A DNA stretch of 64,000 nt from Peltaster fructicola (lineage: Eukaryota; Ascomycota; Dothideomycetes): NCBI GenBank assembly GCA_001592805.2, contig CP051143.1, forward strand, positions 1,240,001-1,304,000, in the 5' to 3' direction. Made by a program: the position numbers and the translations under genes. Under the pieces are notes generated by a model, which saw only the letters and a list, made by a program, of their open reading frames with translations, had not been told where the DNA came from and did no database searches. Shown here one piece after another: positions 20,642 through 30,800 of the stretch. Numbering within the stretch: position 1 is the first letter of the stretch; each line of letters starts with the position of its first letter.

Positions 20642-23205
20642 TGTGAGTCTTGACGTTCGTTGTGTGGCTGGAATGCGTTCGCGCGATGACGGAGATCGGA
20701 ATGTAGGATTCGGTTTGTTTGTTGACAGCGACAGAGATGCGACCAAGAGCGCGACGGTGTCGAGATTGAGTGTCTGTGAGATGTTGATCGAGTCTGCAAA
20801 GCTATCGAGCCAAGTTGCGACGTGTAGATTGATCGAGTAAGGACAATGAGCGCGTTGTGTGTTGTAGAACGAGGAGTCGCTGGGACTGGTGGTGAATGGA
20901 CTGATGCGTGATGCGAAAGAGCGTGAATTGAACAATCCGTCTGGATCAGGTGGGTTTGATGTCGCGAAGAGGACAGCAAAGAGAAAGCAGAAGAGCCGTA
21001 TGGGCAGCAGTGAGCGTGTTGCGATGCGATGCGAAAGAAGAGGAAAGCTTGTCTGTCGGGGGTGTTTGCGAAGCATATGGGAGAAGCATTACTTTAGCGC
21101 TGTAATTTTCTGTCGATCCGGCTCTTTGAGGGATCACACCAACCAGCATCCTCCATGGTGATAGTGTTGTGGGAACACAAGGCCCGTCGGGTGGAAATTG
21201 CACATTGAAGTCAATAGGAAGGCCGGAAAAGGACAAGCTCATTATTCGCTCTGCTGCACAGACCATGTCGAAGATGAATCAGACTCGTGTCTGGACCTAT
21301 TTGCTTTCACCTTTGCGACTCGCTTCGCGTGTCTGTGAGACTACGCGCTGGTCGCTCTCCAGTACGCTGTTTTGGGTGCTGTCATTCAATGGTTTTACCA
21401 GACCATGATTACTCTGACACGTCTCGAACCAAGCTGCTCGTACTGCGGTACCGCACGATATACACCAGATGAGTACCTCACGATGTCAGAGCCTCGGTCC
21501 TTCTAAGCAGAGCTGTCCGGAGATGAGACAGCATGGACGCTTACTCGAGCGTTGCGCCCGTCCGACCATCCACGCGACGATTCACACTCGTGTCTTCAAT
21601 TCGTTGGACGAGCGCGTCAATCGGTCAGCATCATCTCGTTGCTAGACAAGCCTGCATTGTCAAAGCTCGCGTTGCTGGTCGATCTGGTCTCTTCATCTCG
21701 CCTCAAACCCTTGGGGATGCACTAAACGCCATCAGCTGTGTGACAGGATCAGACACAAGTGCGGTGAGTGGATGACATAGATCTTTTCGCCCTCCGCTCG
21801 GCTTATGCTCGAGTTCTGTACTGCTACTGAAGCCGAGCAACGAAATTGCACATTCAGACTACTAATGTACTCTGTCGATACACTGCTTGAGACCTGGGGC
21901 CCAGCCTTGTGGCCCCAAATGCCATAAGCATTACCCCGGTAGGCTCAAATACGCCTATAACGCAGTGCTAAGCTCGCTGCTCTGTTACCAGATTCTGATT
22001 GCATTCAAGAGCCTCCACCACCGCACGGCGGCATTGTGAAGTACTGCACATCAGTCAGGCTCTCAGCAGATATCGATGGTGAAAGGCACTTCTCGAGGTG
22101 AGCTCGACCTCGACACACAACCGTCGACGCACTGCACTACACTAGCTTTGTGTCGCTCTCAGAAGTAGAACAGGGAGAACACCAGCGCAGGCGAGGCTAG
22201 CGTAACGACCAAGGTTGCCACTGTCACCCAGGCTGGCGTAGGTGAGTGATTGATCTCGCTGATGTTCATGCCGGGGATCCCCGTTACGAGGGACGACGAC
22301 ACGTATACGATCGTCAGAGACGTCCGTCGCTGTGCTCGCGTACTCATCTTAGCATGATCGAGCTGAGGAGCAGAGTGAAGGAGTCTGTGAGACGCTCAGA
22401 GCATCCGCTTCGAGCAAGACCTGATGGATACAAAGGTAGGCTTCTCCGGCATAGCTAGATGTACGCAGTCGTTTTCTTCGAGCTCCAGTTTCCACCGCAC
22501 GTCTCTTTGTCAAAGTCCTGCCACAGATCGTGCAGTCTGTTGTTGATAGGCACTGAAGGTGTGCGAATTGTCTTCACCGCTATGTGCTTGATATGGCTAT
22601 CGAGTTGATGAAGGCTTAGTGCTCCAGGACGATGCTGAAACAAAGCACCAGAGGGTCAAGGGCTCAATGTCTTCGTGTAAGATGTTGAAGAGCGACGAGT
22701 GAGACGGGCAGCTGCGCATACGCGAGTGCCAAGAATGGCAGTGAGTCCGGGATCAACGATATAACATTGAACCAAGAGCTTCGAGAGATCGATGGAGACA
22801 ATACTATTGAATAGCTAGATCTGTGATTGCAATGCTGAAAGCATGTTCGTTCGACATACGCACAAACTCCTCTTCAATGAATGGGATTAGAATATGCTTC
22901 AACACCCTGCAATGCTTCATGTCATCGCTGTGAACTCCTGAAGAAACTCCACTCAGGAGGGAAAGACAGACAATCGTGAGTGCCTCAATGACAAGAGCAT
23001 GGTACCATCATGCTGAGATAGACAACTGCGCGCTCAATTATGCTCGATTCATGCAAAAGGTCCAATACTATGCTGGCCAATAGATGATGCTTGTGGTGGT
23101 AGAGATGTGGGCAGGGCTGAGTGATCTGCTCTCGATGCAGCAGCAATGCTTATGTGTTGGATGATAACGGCTATAAGCCGGCAAAGGCGACGTGGATGCG
23201 AGTGC
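20642..23205. other. Gene-poor region of about 2.6 kb with a CorA-like relic
   Basis: No intact gene recognised. It holds the wall-protein promoter, a relic of a CorA-type transporter (22159-22397, listed separately) and several short open frames without family features, such as 21533-21775 plus and 22455-22643 minus. Confidence 0.5.
22159..22397 (-). pseudogene. Relic of a CorA-like Mg2+ transporter C-terminal domain
   Basis: On the minus strand, ERLTDSFTLLLSSIML (22397 to about 22350) is followed in another frame by STRAQRRTSLTIVYVSSSLV then TGIPGMNISEIN and a hydrophobic tail ending FSLFYF at 22159. Fungal CorA-like proteins have this same order: a long helix, an Ala/Arg-rich pore-helix start, a first membrane segment ending in the signature GMN, and a second membrane segment. 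Here the frame changes at about 22346 with no GT-AG intron to explain it. No upstream cytosolic domain was recognised. I infer a degraded gene fragment; an exon of a heavily spliced gene is possible but less likely. Confidence 0.5.
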
Positions 23206-25251
23206 TCAATACTCCTTGTGTGGTCGCTTCAACTTCTTGAGCAGGTCGTCAAGCTCCTTCCAATTGGAAGCAGAGCGAGCAAATTTCTGATGTTTTCTTG
23301 AGAGACAGTGCTGGTAATAACGTTAGCTCATGGCACATACAACAGACACGCAGTCGACTAACCTCGTCAAAGTCGTCAAACTTGTCACGACAGTTCTCGC
23401 AGTAGCCAGGCTTTGGGTCCTTCTCGGCCTTAGATCTCTTTGCAGCTCGCTTCTTAGGCTTAGCTTCCTCGTCTTCGTGGACGACGCCAAGAATGTTCTC
23501 CTGTGCTTTGCGTTTGGCAGCACGTTGTGGCGCGGCAGATTCGTCATTGATAGCAGCGCGCATGTCATTCATGTAGGAAGAGGGCAATTGCGAGGGCACA
23601 CTGGTGGTACGTTCCAGGACCTTACGCTTGAGGACAGAGACTTCCTTGCTGTCTGGCAGTCGGCGTCCCATACCAGCCGCAGTCGATGAGATGGCAGCGG
23701 AAGAGATGGCTTGCGAGCGGATGGCTGAAGTGACATTGGAGTGCTGCATGCCAGAAGCGATTGGTACTCCCCCGATCATGCGTGGCACACCACGAACGTG
23801 CATCTGGGCACTGCCGAATGTGGCTGGCATCTCCTCATTGGAGAGAGTCCTCTTCGTAGGCACCAGCTTGGGCGGAGCCAGGGGTTTGGAGAGATCGTCC
23901 TTGGTGTCAACAGTCAACTTCCGTGGCGAACGACGTAGATTTGACGGACGTTCCGCGAGCGGTTCTGGCTTGGGCTCAGCGACGGACCGGGTACGTCTCT
24001 GATCCTTAGCTTGTCGTCTTTCCTGCTCTGACCTCTGATAGCTTGGATCTTCGATGAAGGGACATCGACCGACAGCACTGTTTCGAAACTGCGGCCACTT
24101 CCCTTGGTCTTTACTGGCTACCTTAGGGTAATCACGGACCATGACCGGTTTTGTCTTCTCGTCCATATCGTGAATATAAATGTAGCAGCCCTTGAAGGCA
24201 CACATATCCTGAGCAACGACTGTCATGTCACGATCAGCAGGACCGTTGATCTTCTCATTTCGTAGCAGCTGCTCCAGATCGGCGTCCTTGACTGCTTTCA
24301 CAGCTGGCTTCTCAAGGGCAGGCGTAGGTTGACGGACTTCGAAGGTGGCACCTTGCTCTCCAGTGACAGCTTCGAGCATGGTCTTGAGCACACGCTGAAC
24401 TTTCTCCAGGGCCCAGATCTTGACATTGAGCTCGCGAGCTCTTGTCAAGACGTCGGCTTGTGATGCAACGCGTCTGTTATCGAGGTCGTGTACGCGTCGC
24501 TGGAGAGTGTTATCAAGCATGCTGGTGATCTTCCGTTGATCGTTCGCCAAAGCAGATGGGGCGATGGTTTGTGGTGGTGCTCTGGTAGTAGCAGCCGGTT
24601 GTGATGCATTTTCCGGTGGGATCTGTCGTCCGGTGACGACGTGTGTTACGGTAGAACAGAAGTACTTTTCCTCGCGCTGTGCAGATGTCAGTCTATGATT
24701 AAGCTGATGAGCAATAGTCATACCGCTCCCAATGATAAGATCTGCCGTTGCAACTTCGATCTCATGTCATCTGATATGCCATCGAAGTAAAAGACAAAAT
24801 GTGGAAACTGGCGACGATAGTGCCGTTGCCACTGTCGTATGCTCTCTAGACTGTCCGGACTGACTTTCTGGACTCGCTCGATGCGCTGATCAAGTGTGGT
24901 AGGTTTTCTCTCACGGCTTGCAGCAAGTTTTCGTTCCAGAGCCGTAGGCTGAGCATTGGCAGGTCTCTTAAGAAACTGCTCTTCGACAGCGATCACCTTC
25001 CGTCTAGGGTCGACATTCTCCTCATCCTGGTGTCTGTACTCAAGCAACTGCTTCTTCGCAGGTGGCTGGTCCTGTACCGACTCTTTGACATCGCCAGCCT
25101 GAGCTCGTGTGCGCTTCCCAGCAGTGCCATGTCTGTACGGCGAATTGATGGCGTTGGGCACATTGGCGAGAGGGAGCCGCTTACTTGCCATGGCAGTCTG
25201 CTCGACGAATGGTGCCAACAGATGTGCTGTTGTTGTGGTGGCTGTTGCCAT
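23206..25251 (-). CDS. DBF4: Dbf4-type regulatory subunit of the Cdc7 kinase (NimO-like)
   Basis: Exons 25251-24724, 24676-23363 and 23310-23206, with introns of 47 nt (24677-24723) and 52 nt (23311-23362); the product is 648 residues. Dbf4 activates Cdc7 to fire replication origins. Motif N, the BRCT-like part, is formed across intron 1 (FPHFVFYFDGISDDMRSK then SLGA-REEKYFCSTVTHVV, about residues 150-195). Motif M follows at about 290 (YIHDMDEKTKPVMVRDYPK). Motif C is a CCHH zinc finger completed across intron 2: GYCENCRDKFDDFDE then HCLSRKHQKF. The protein ends RPHKEY. The N-terminus SKRLPLANVPNAINSPYRHG is conserved in filamentous fungi. An upstream in-frame ATG (25470) gives an unconserved extension, so I chose 25251; ATG 25191 is an alternative. 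Two MCB-like ACGCGT sites lie upstream. Confidence 0.92.
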
Positions 25252-25795
25252 TCGAGCATGAGCTATGGCCTGCTCCCGACACTGCGGTGTGTGTTGTTGG
25301 TGGTATGTTTGCGGACGTGCTTTCGAAGCTACGGTTGGCGGGGCAGTCACGCGAAGTCCAGACGCGCTGACTGTCAATGAGGTAGAAGAGACATTTGAGA
25401 AGCAATGCGCGCTCGAAAACAGTCGTGAATAGCAGAACGCTGCAGTCGAAGAGATGAACGAGAGATGCACGAGGACAATGCGATGCCGCTGATGACAGTG
25501 CGAGTGTGGTGTGTGGTATTCGGAAGGTCGGTGCTGGTGAACAGGTGGTTGGCGTGCCTGAGAAAGCTGGGCGGCTCTGGCTCTCTTGTTGTGTTTTGCC
25601 TGTGCTTAGCGCAAACACGCTTGGCTTATCGGCCTGCCTCTCTCTCAAAGTTGAGCGTGATCGTGCTACCTGCCACTGCAGCACAGAGTGATCACGTTGT
25701 CCGTCGTCTGAAGATGGACGACGAGTGGCAGGAGCATGTCACTTGGATGCGAGCTTCAGTGCTACGCTGGGTCCGCAAGGTACCTCACTTCATGC

Positions 25796-25801
25796 ACGCG
25801 T
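25796..25801. promoter_or_regulatory. MCB-like ACGCGT site upstream of DBF4
   Basis: This is the palindromic MluI cell-cycle box recognised by MBF in fungi, which drives G1/S genes. It lies about 545 bp upstream of the DBF4 start; a second copy is at 25979-25984. Function is inferred from position and family; chance occurrence is possible. Confidence 0.35.
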
Positions 25802-25978
25802 CCAATTCCAACACCTTGCTGCTGGAGGTAGGAGCTGCATTCTAGGTGTGCTGTTGATAGCATCTCGCGTCAAGCACAATAACGAAAGGTAATTCCACTC
25901 ACCTTTAATGGCGTCATTCACCGCACGATTCATCTGGTCAGAAGCTGTCGAACCCGGTCGTCACACGCTGCTGCTTCG

Positions 25979-25984
25979 ACGCGT
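25979..25984. promoter_or_regulatory. Second MCB-like ACGCGT site in the DBF4/metacaspase promoter
   Basis: The same hexamer occurs as at 25796-25801, 183 bp away. It could serve either divergent gene; DBF4 is the more likely G1/S target. Confidence 0.3.
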
Positions 25985-26324
25985 AGATGGCGATAAGTCT
26001 GCTCTATATCGGATTGACACCTGCTCGACGAGTTAGAAAGGTTCATTGACGAGCAAGTATATCTCTAGCCACCCTCACGACAGCAACACGTCAGCACGTG
26101 CTTGAGCTCAACGAACTGGCGTCATTTCGCAGCCTCGATGAACCACGATTCCAGAACAAGCCCCGCAGCATTTCCTCACAATTGAAGCGAAGCCGCCAAA
26201 AGCATTACGCCAGCCAAGGTAGCAATCCCGATCGACAGCACATAAGAGCTATCCTGCCGTCTTTCACATACACCATAAATACAACCATTGCTTGGCAAGT
26301 CACGTTTTCGTAGTCTTGGCAATC

Positions 26325-27674
26325 ATGTCGTACTACCGTGAAGAGTACTCCAACCAGGATTATGACGATGATGACCAGGACTATGATGCTGGCCGACGCG
26401 GCTACCAGCAAAATACCTATGAAGAGCGTAGCTATCAGCGAGACGATCATGAAGAACGCAGCTACCAACGAGACGACTACGAAGACGACAGATATGTACA
26501 GCGCGATGTTAGCGGCGGCGGCGGCAACAACTTCGTCGACCGCGAGGAGCTCATTCGAAGAGGGCTGATCGCTGGACAAGAGGACAACTACAATGGTGGT
26601 GCACGGCGAGGCTATCAACAATCTCAAGGCTTCGACGATCGTGCTGAGCGTAGCTTTGCTAATCAGCCACGCGGCTTCGCTGAGGCTCCTCCTCCAGGCC
26701 CACCACCAGGAGCGATGCAAGCACCTCGCAAGAAGTCCCTCCTGATCGGCATCAATTACGTCGGATCACAGCACGCGCTCCAAGGATGTCATCAGGATGT
26801 CAACAACATGAGAGAGTTCCTCACAGCCATGGGCTACCCAAGCGACTCGCGATCGCAGGTCGTGATGCGAGATGACGGTAACACTGACCCTCGAGGACCT
26901 ATGTTTCCCAACGGACACAATCTGCTCGCTGCCATGCAGTGGCTGGTCTCGGAGCCGAATACTGTCAACTTCCTGCACTACTCTGGCCATGGTGGGCAGG
27001 TGCCGTCTGAGGGCTATGGCTCGTCAGGCTTCTCAGACACCATTGTCCCGGTCGACTTTGAGCGTGGAGGGCAGATCCCTAGCAACATCCTCCACCGCAC
27101 ACTCGTTAGCAGTCTGCCCGCCAACAGCACTCTCTTCATCGTTCTCGACTGCTGCCACTCAGGCTCAGCTCTCGAGCTCCCTTACGTCTTCCGCGCGGAC
27201 GAGAATGGTAACGTCAACATGATGGACAACGTCAAGACAGGTATGCTGCTCATGGGTGAGGCGTCTCATCTCATCCAGGGTGGCTTCACCATCGACAAGG
27301 TCGGTGAGGCTAAGCAGCTGCTGGCTGGTGCCACTGACTTCTTCCGTGGTTTGACTCATAAGCCTGCGGAGACCGATCAGTATGGTCTTGGCGAGTCGAA
27401 GACGGCTGACACGTACCGCAATGAAGGCATGCGAAACGTCTGGATGTATTCTGGTTGCCGTGATGATCAAACGAGCGCTGACGCATCTATTCAAGGCAGT
27501 CACGTTGGTGCAATGTCCTGGGCCTTCCTCGAAAGTATGAAGCGCTACGGCACTGGACAGAGTTACCTTCAGGTTCTGCAGAATACGAGACAGATCCTCG
27601 CAGACAAGTATACACAGATTCCGCAGCTCAGTGTTGGCTACGAACAGGATCTCAACTACCAGCTGAGAATATAG
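26325..27674 (+). CDS. casA: Type I metacaspase (Yca1/CasA)
   Basis: Single-exon, 449-residue protein from the ATG at 26325. Metacaspases are Ca2+-dependent cysteine proteases that cut after Arg/Lys and act in stress responses and protein quality control. The N-terminal prodomain (residues 1-145) is rich in Tyr, Asp, Arg and Gln, carries a tandem ERSYQRDD repeat, and ends in a proline-rich AEAPPPGPPPGAM. The p20 region starts KKSLLIGINYVGSQHALQGC. The catalytic His lies in NFLHYSGHGGQ and the catalytic Cys in VLDCCHSGSALELPY. The p10 part contains the SGCRDDQTSADA motif and GAMSWAFLESM. All catalytic elements are intact. It is divergent from DBF4 and converges on ICP55 (62 bp apart). Confidence 0.95.
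   Translation: MSYYREEYSNQDYDDDDQDYDAGRRGYQQNTYEERSYQRDDHEERSYQRDDYEDDRYVQRDVSGGGGNNFVDREELIRRGLIAGQEDNYNGGARRGYQQSQGFDDRAERSFANQPRGFAEAPPPGPPPGAMQAPRKKSLLIGINYVGSQHALQGCHQDVNNMREFLTAMGYPSDSRSQVVMRDDGNTDPRGPMFPNGHNLLAAMQWLVSEPNTVNFLHYSGHGGQVPSEGYGSSGFSDTIVPVDFERGGQIPSNILHRTLVSSLPANSTLFIVLDCCHSGSALELPYVFRADENGNVNMMDNVKTGMLLMGEASHLIQGGFTIDKVGEAKQLLAGATDFFRGLTHKPAETDQYGLGESKTADTYRNEGMRNVWMYSGCRDDQTSADASIQGSHVGAMSWAFLESMKRYGTGQSYLQVLQNTRQILADKYTQIPQLSVGYEQDLNYQLRI
26421..26480 (+). repeat. In-frame 30-bp tandem repeat in the metacaspase prodomain
   Basis: Two adjacent 30-bp units encode EERSYQRDDH and EERSYQRDDY. Most differences between the units are silent third-position changes, which suggests an old duplication kept at protein level. 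A weaker third unit (EDDRYVQRDV) follows. Confidence 0.75.
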
Positions 27675-27736
27675 AAACGTGTGGACTGAACTCGGTCCAT
27701 CACTTTAAAGGTCTAGAACTTTGGTATACAATAAAT

Positions 27737-29289
27737 CTACAATGATCGAAGTGCTTCTATCTCATCAGCATCCTTTACTGCTGTTCTAGTTAGCACTTCG
27801 ACACTGTCCTTCCCAATGATGACAGAGTCCTCGATCCTGACCGCCAGGCCTCGGAAAGCCTCCGGCCATCTATTGTCGTCAGGCACATATATACCAGGCT
27901 CTATCGTTATACAGTGACCTTCTTGTAATGGTGTAGTCCTTTGGTATCCTGGCGCATCATGGACGTCTAGTCCTATGTAATGGCCAACGTGGTGTGGGAA
28001 TAGCTTATCGAGAGCGCTGCCTCGAAGATCAAAACCAAGATCTCGAAGTCCCTGCGAAAGCAGTTCCTCTGTTCTGCGATGCAGACGGTCGAGTGTCATG
28101 TCAGCTGTCTCTCGACACAGCTCCACAAGCTGACGTTGGGCTCGCAGGACCATGCTGTATAAGTCCTTCTGCGGCGCCGTCCAGCGACCACTGACAGGCC
28201 ATGTGCGTGTGATGTCGGTAATGTAACCACCGTATTCACCACCTGCATCGACCAGCACAGTCTGGCCGTCGTGTAACAGCTCGTCATTCCGGACATAGTG
28301 TATACTGAGACCGTTTTGACCTCCGGCAACGACTGGGACGTATGCTTCTCCGTCAAGTCCCTGCGATCGGAAGCCATATCCAAGATCTGTCCAGAGTTGC
28401 TTCTCAGATCGATGCTGGACCTTCATTGCCTCGGTGAAGACAGCTCCAGAGATGGCGCCAGCACGTCTCATACAATCCAGCTCTGCCTGCGATTTCTTCA
28501 ACCGGATCTCGTTCATCACTTGTCGTAGTGGCCGAACAGTGGCATCTTTCAGCGCATGTTGCATGCCCTCTACTCTGGTGCCCGTGCCTAGTGTGAACTT
28601 CTCCAGCGCGCCTTGCGATCTTACTGGAGTTCCGATATCCGTGTACACGGCTTTGGCAGAACGAATCAGGTCTGGTAGAGTCGATCGAATGTTGTTGATG
28701 TCGTATGCTTCATCTGCATTGAACACATCTTGTGCTGCCTGCACACCCGACCGAGCACCATCCCAAGTCTCAGCTCTTTCATCCTTCGGTCGTACGAAGA
28801 GGTGGAAAGTATATTCAACATCGGACTGGCCTTTCTCTGCGATTGATGTCAGTACATTGATCTTGTGCGTCTCACCCAAGCCCCACGCACCTACCGATGA
28901 CTGCAAGTGATTCTGGTTCCTTGAAACCTGTATAATTCTCAGCATATCCTACGTCAATGTGCTTGTAACGTCATACCAGTCAGGTAGAAGAAATTCGAGT
29001 CTTGGTGATAGTCATAGAAGACAGCTCCGGAACGATACTTCACATCACTGGCAGCAAGCACAGCAATACTACCTCGAGGTAACCGCTTCGCAAGCTCTGC
29101 ACGTCTGTGATGGTATTCTAGTGCTGATATGCCCGGGGTGAGTTCTCCTGCTTTCACAAGATGCGGATGTGTCTCATGCAATGGCTGGCCGAATTTGATT
29201 TCTGCTGCCGAGACGAGCCCACGACGTCCTAGGCTGGCTTGTACATGTTGTGAAATGGCTTGCAATGGCCGAGAGAATCTCCAGCTCAT
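27737..29289 (-). CDS. ICP55: Mitochondrial intermediate-cleaving Xaa-Pro aminopeptidase (Icp55)
   Basis: Exons 29289-28977, 28927-28895 (33 nt) and 28836-27737, with introns of 49 and 58 nt; the product is 481 residues. Icp55 removes one residue from many imported mitochondrial proteins after MPP cleavage, which raises their half-life. The N-terminus is basic and amphipathic (MSWRFSRPLQAISQHVQASL), consistent with mitochondrial import. The aminopeptidase P N-domain reads ALEYHHRRAELAKRLPRGS and HQDSNFFYLTG-FKEPESLAVI, the latter built from the 33-nt exon. The pita-bread metalloprotease ligands are present: LVDAGGEYGGYITDITRTWP (two Asp), FPHHVGHYIGLDVHD (His), TIEPGIYV (Glu) and VRIEDSV (Glu). 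It shares a 358-bp divergent region with the sirtuin gene. Confidence 0.92.
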
Positions 29290-29647
29290 CTTTCGTGGCC
29301 AGACATGGACTTTGTGATGGGCAGGTCAGTGAAGTATAGAGGAAGCAGTGTCGCGTGTGGTATGAAGAGGGCCTCGGTAAGTCTAGTCGGAATGTTGCGC
29401 CATGATCGTCGTTCGTGTACGATCTGATAAATCTCCCGAGGACATCACCAGTTCGATCTTATTGTGTCAATGACACAGACTCCTGCTAATTGTTCTGCTA
29501 TGACTGTGTCAGCATGAAGCTACAGCTGATTACAGCACAAGCTCGGGGCAAAGTCATGCAGAGTCATTCCTGACAGGCAACAATGCTGTTCGGAGCCTCA
29601 GCCTAAGTGACACCCGATTGTATGACTAGTCTCTGCAGCGTGCAGCA
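29290..29647. promoter_or_regulatory. Bidirectional region between two mitochondrial-type genes (ICP55 / sirtuin)
   Basis: This 358-bp divergent spacer must carry both promoters. Both products have N-termini that look like mitochondrial presequences, so shared regulation is plausible. No specific factor site was recognised. Confidence 0.45.
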
Positions 29648-30679
29648 ATGCTACAAGTAGCTATCGGCAAGGGTGTCTCTTCATGTTCACGACTACAGAA
29701 ACCGCTTCTTCTTCCATCTCCAAGAATTCTTCACACAACACGCAGAATGGCATCGAGTTCAACCATCCCTGAAGAGGCCATGCCCTCCTTCCACGAACAC
29801 CTCCTCAAGTCGAATAAGATCATGGCGCTCTGCGGTGCAGGTCTTTCAGCTGCGAGTGGCCTACCGACTTTTAGAGGCGCCGGTGGGCTCTGGCGGACCC
29901 ACGATGCTACAAGTCTTGCCACCGAGGACGCCTGGCTTGAGGACTCTGGTCTCGTGTGGCAATTCTACAACTACCGCAGGCATATGGCACTCCAAGCAAA
30001 GCCGAATGCCGCACATTATGCCTTAGCTGAGCTCGCTCGCAGGAAGCCAGGCTTCCAGTGTCTGTCACAGAATGTCGATGGCTTGAGTCAGCGAGCAGAT
30101 CATCCGCGATCACAGCTGCAGCTACTGCACGGGACTTTGTTCAACGTCAAATGTGACGACTATGTCTGCGACTACATCCGAGAAGACTTCACAGATCCCT
30201 TCTGTCCGGCACTAGCGACACCTACCGGGCAAGATCCCACTACAAAGACTGCACAGGCCGCAGCACAAACAGCCAAAGAGCTCGATATCAGCCAGGCGAA
30301 TGTCCCTATACCACACGTCTCACGTTCGGATCTCCCTACGTGTCCTAAATGCAAGACAGGCGTGCTTCGTCCTGGCGTTGTCTGGTTTGGAGAATCTCTA
30401 CCGCGAAATGTGACAAATTTCGTGGACGAGTTCATTCGTCAAGAGGACCGTATCGATCTGATCATGGTCATTGGTACCAGTGCTCAAGTGTATCCAGCTG
30501 CTGGATATGTGCTCAAGGCCAGGAGGAAGGGCACACGGGTTGCTGTGATCAACATGGATGATCAGGACATTCCTGCTGGAGGTGGTCGTGAGGGAGACTG
30601 GATGTTCAAGGGTGACGCATCGAAGATTATCCCTGAACTGTTGATGCCGGTGGTGGGCAAAGGGTACCCGCATATGTAA
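29648..30679 (+). CDS. Class III (SIRT5-type) mitochondrial sirtuin deacylase
   Basis: A 343-residue, single-exon protein from the ATG at 29648. The first 35 residues (LLLPSPRILHTTRRMASSS at the end) look like a mitochondrial presequence. The NAD-binding Rossmann elements are ALCGAGLSAASGLPTFRG and SQNVDGLSQRA. The catalytic His is in LLHGTLF. Zinc ligands are CDDYVC and CPKC. The segment LVWQFYNYRRHMAL contains the Tyr and Arg (Y-x-x-R) that in SIRT5-class enzymes bind negatively charged acyl groups, so removal of succinyl, malonyl or glutaryl groups is the likely activity rather than simple deacetylation. The loop between the zinc pairs carries an insert of about 45 residues (TPTGQDPTTKTAQAAAQT). 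The NAD-binding tail GTSAQVYPAAGYV is intact. It converges on TCO89. Confidence 0.92.
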   Translation: MLQVAIGKGVSSCSRLQKPLLLPSPRILHTTRRMASSSTIPEEAMPSFHEHLLKSNKIMALCGAGLSAASGLPTFRGAGGLWRTHDATSLATEDAWLEDSGLVWQFYNYRRHMALQAKPNAAHYALAELARRKPGFQCLSQNVDGLSQRADHPRSQLQLLHGTLFNVKCDDYVCDYIREDFTDPFCPALATPTGQDPTTKTAQAAAQTAKELDISQANVPIPHVSRSDLPTCPKCKTGVLRPGVVWFGESLPRNVTNFVDEFIRQEDRIDLIMVIGTSAQVYPAAGYVLKARRKGTRVAVINMDDQDIPAGGGREGDWMFKGDASKIIPELLMPVVGKGYPHM

Positions 30680-30800
30680 TTGCCTATGGGTATACACCAG
30701 TGTTTATGGTCCTCGTGTATGCATACGCCGTGCAAAAGAATTATAGCCCGCCTGAACGCCTCGCTGTAACAAAGCAGGAATGATTAAGATCACGAAAGAC

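Larger units (their letters stand above)
25252..26324. other. Divergent intergenic region between DBF4 and the metacaspase
   Basis: About 1.07 kb serving as promoter space for both divergent genes. Apart from two ACGCGT sites I recognised nothing. A 126-codon plus-strand frame (25465-25845) has no family features. Confidence 0.5.

Noticed and set aside
20310-20840. 176-codon plus-strand open frame
   Set aside because: It is the antisense shadow of the small GPI-anchored wall protein, whose signal peptide and GPI tail are clear on the other strand.
25465-25845. 126-codon plus-strand open frame upstream of DBF4
   Set aside because: Overlaps the DBF4 leader antisense, has no recognisable domain and covers likely promoter sequence.
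25940-25970. GGTTCGA-like B-box on the minus strand, possible tRNA
   Set aside because: The flanking bases do not pair into a 5-bp T stem and no A-box or anticodon arm is visible at the right distance.
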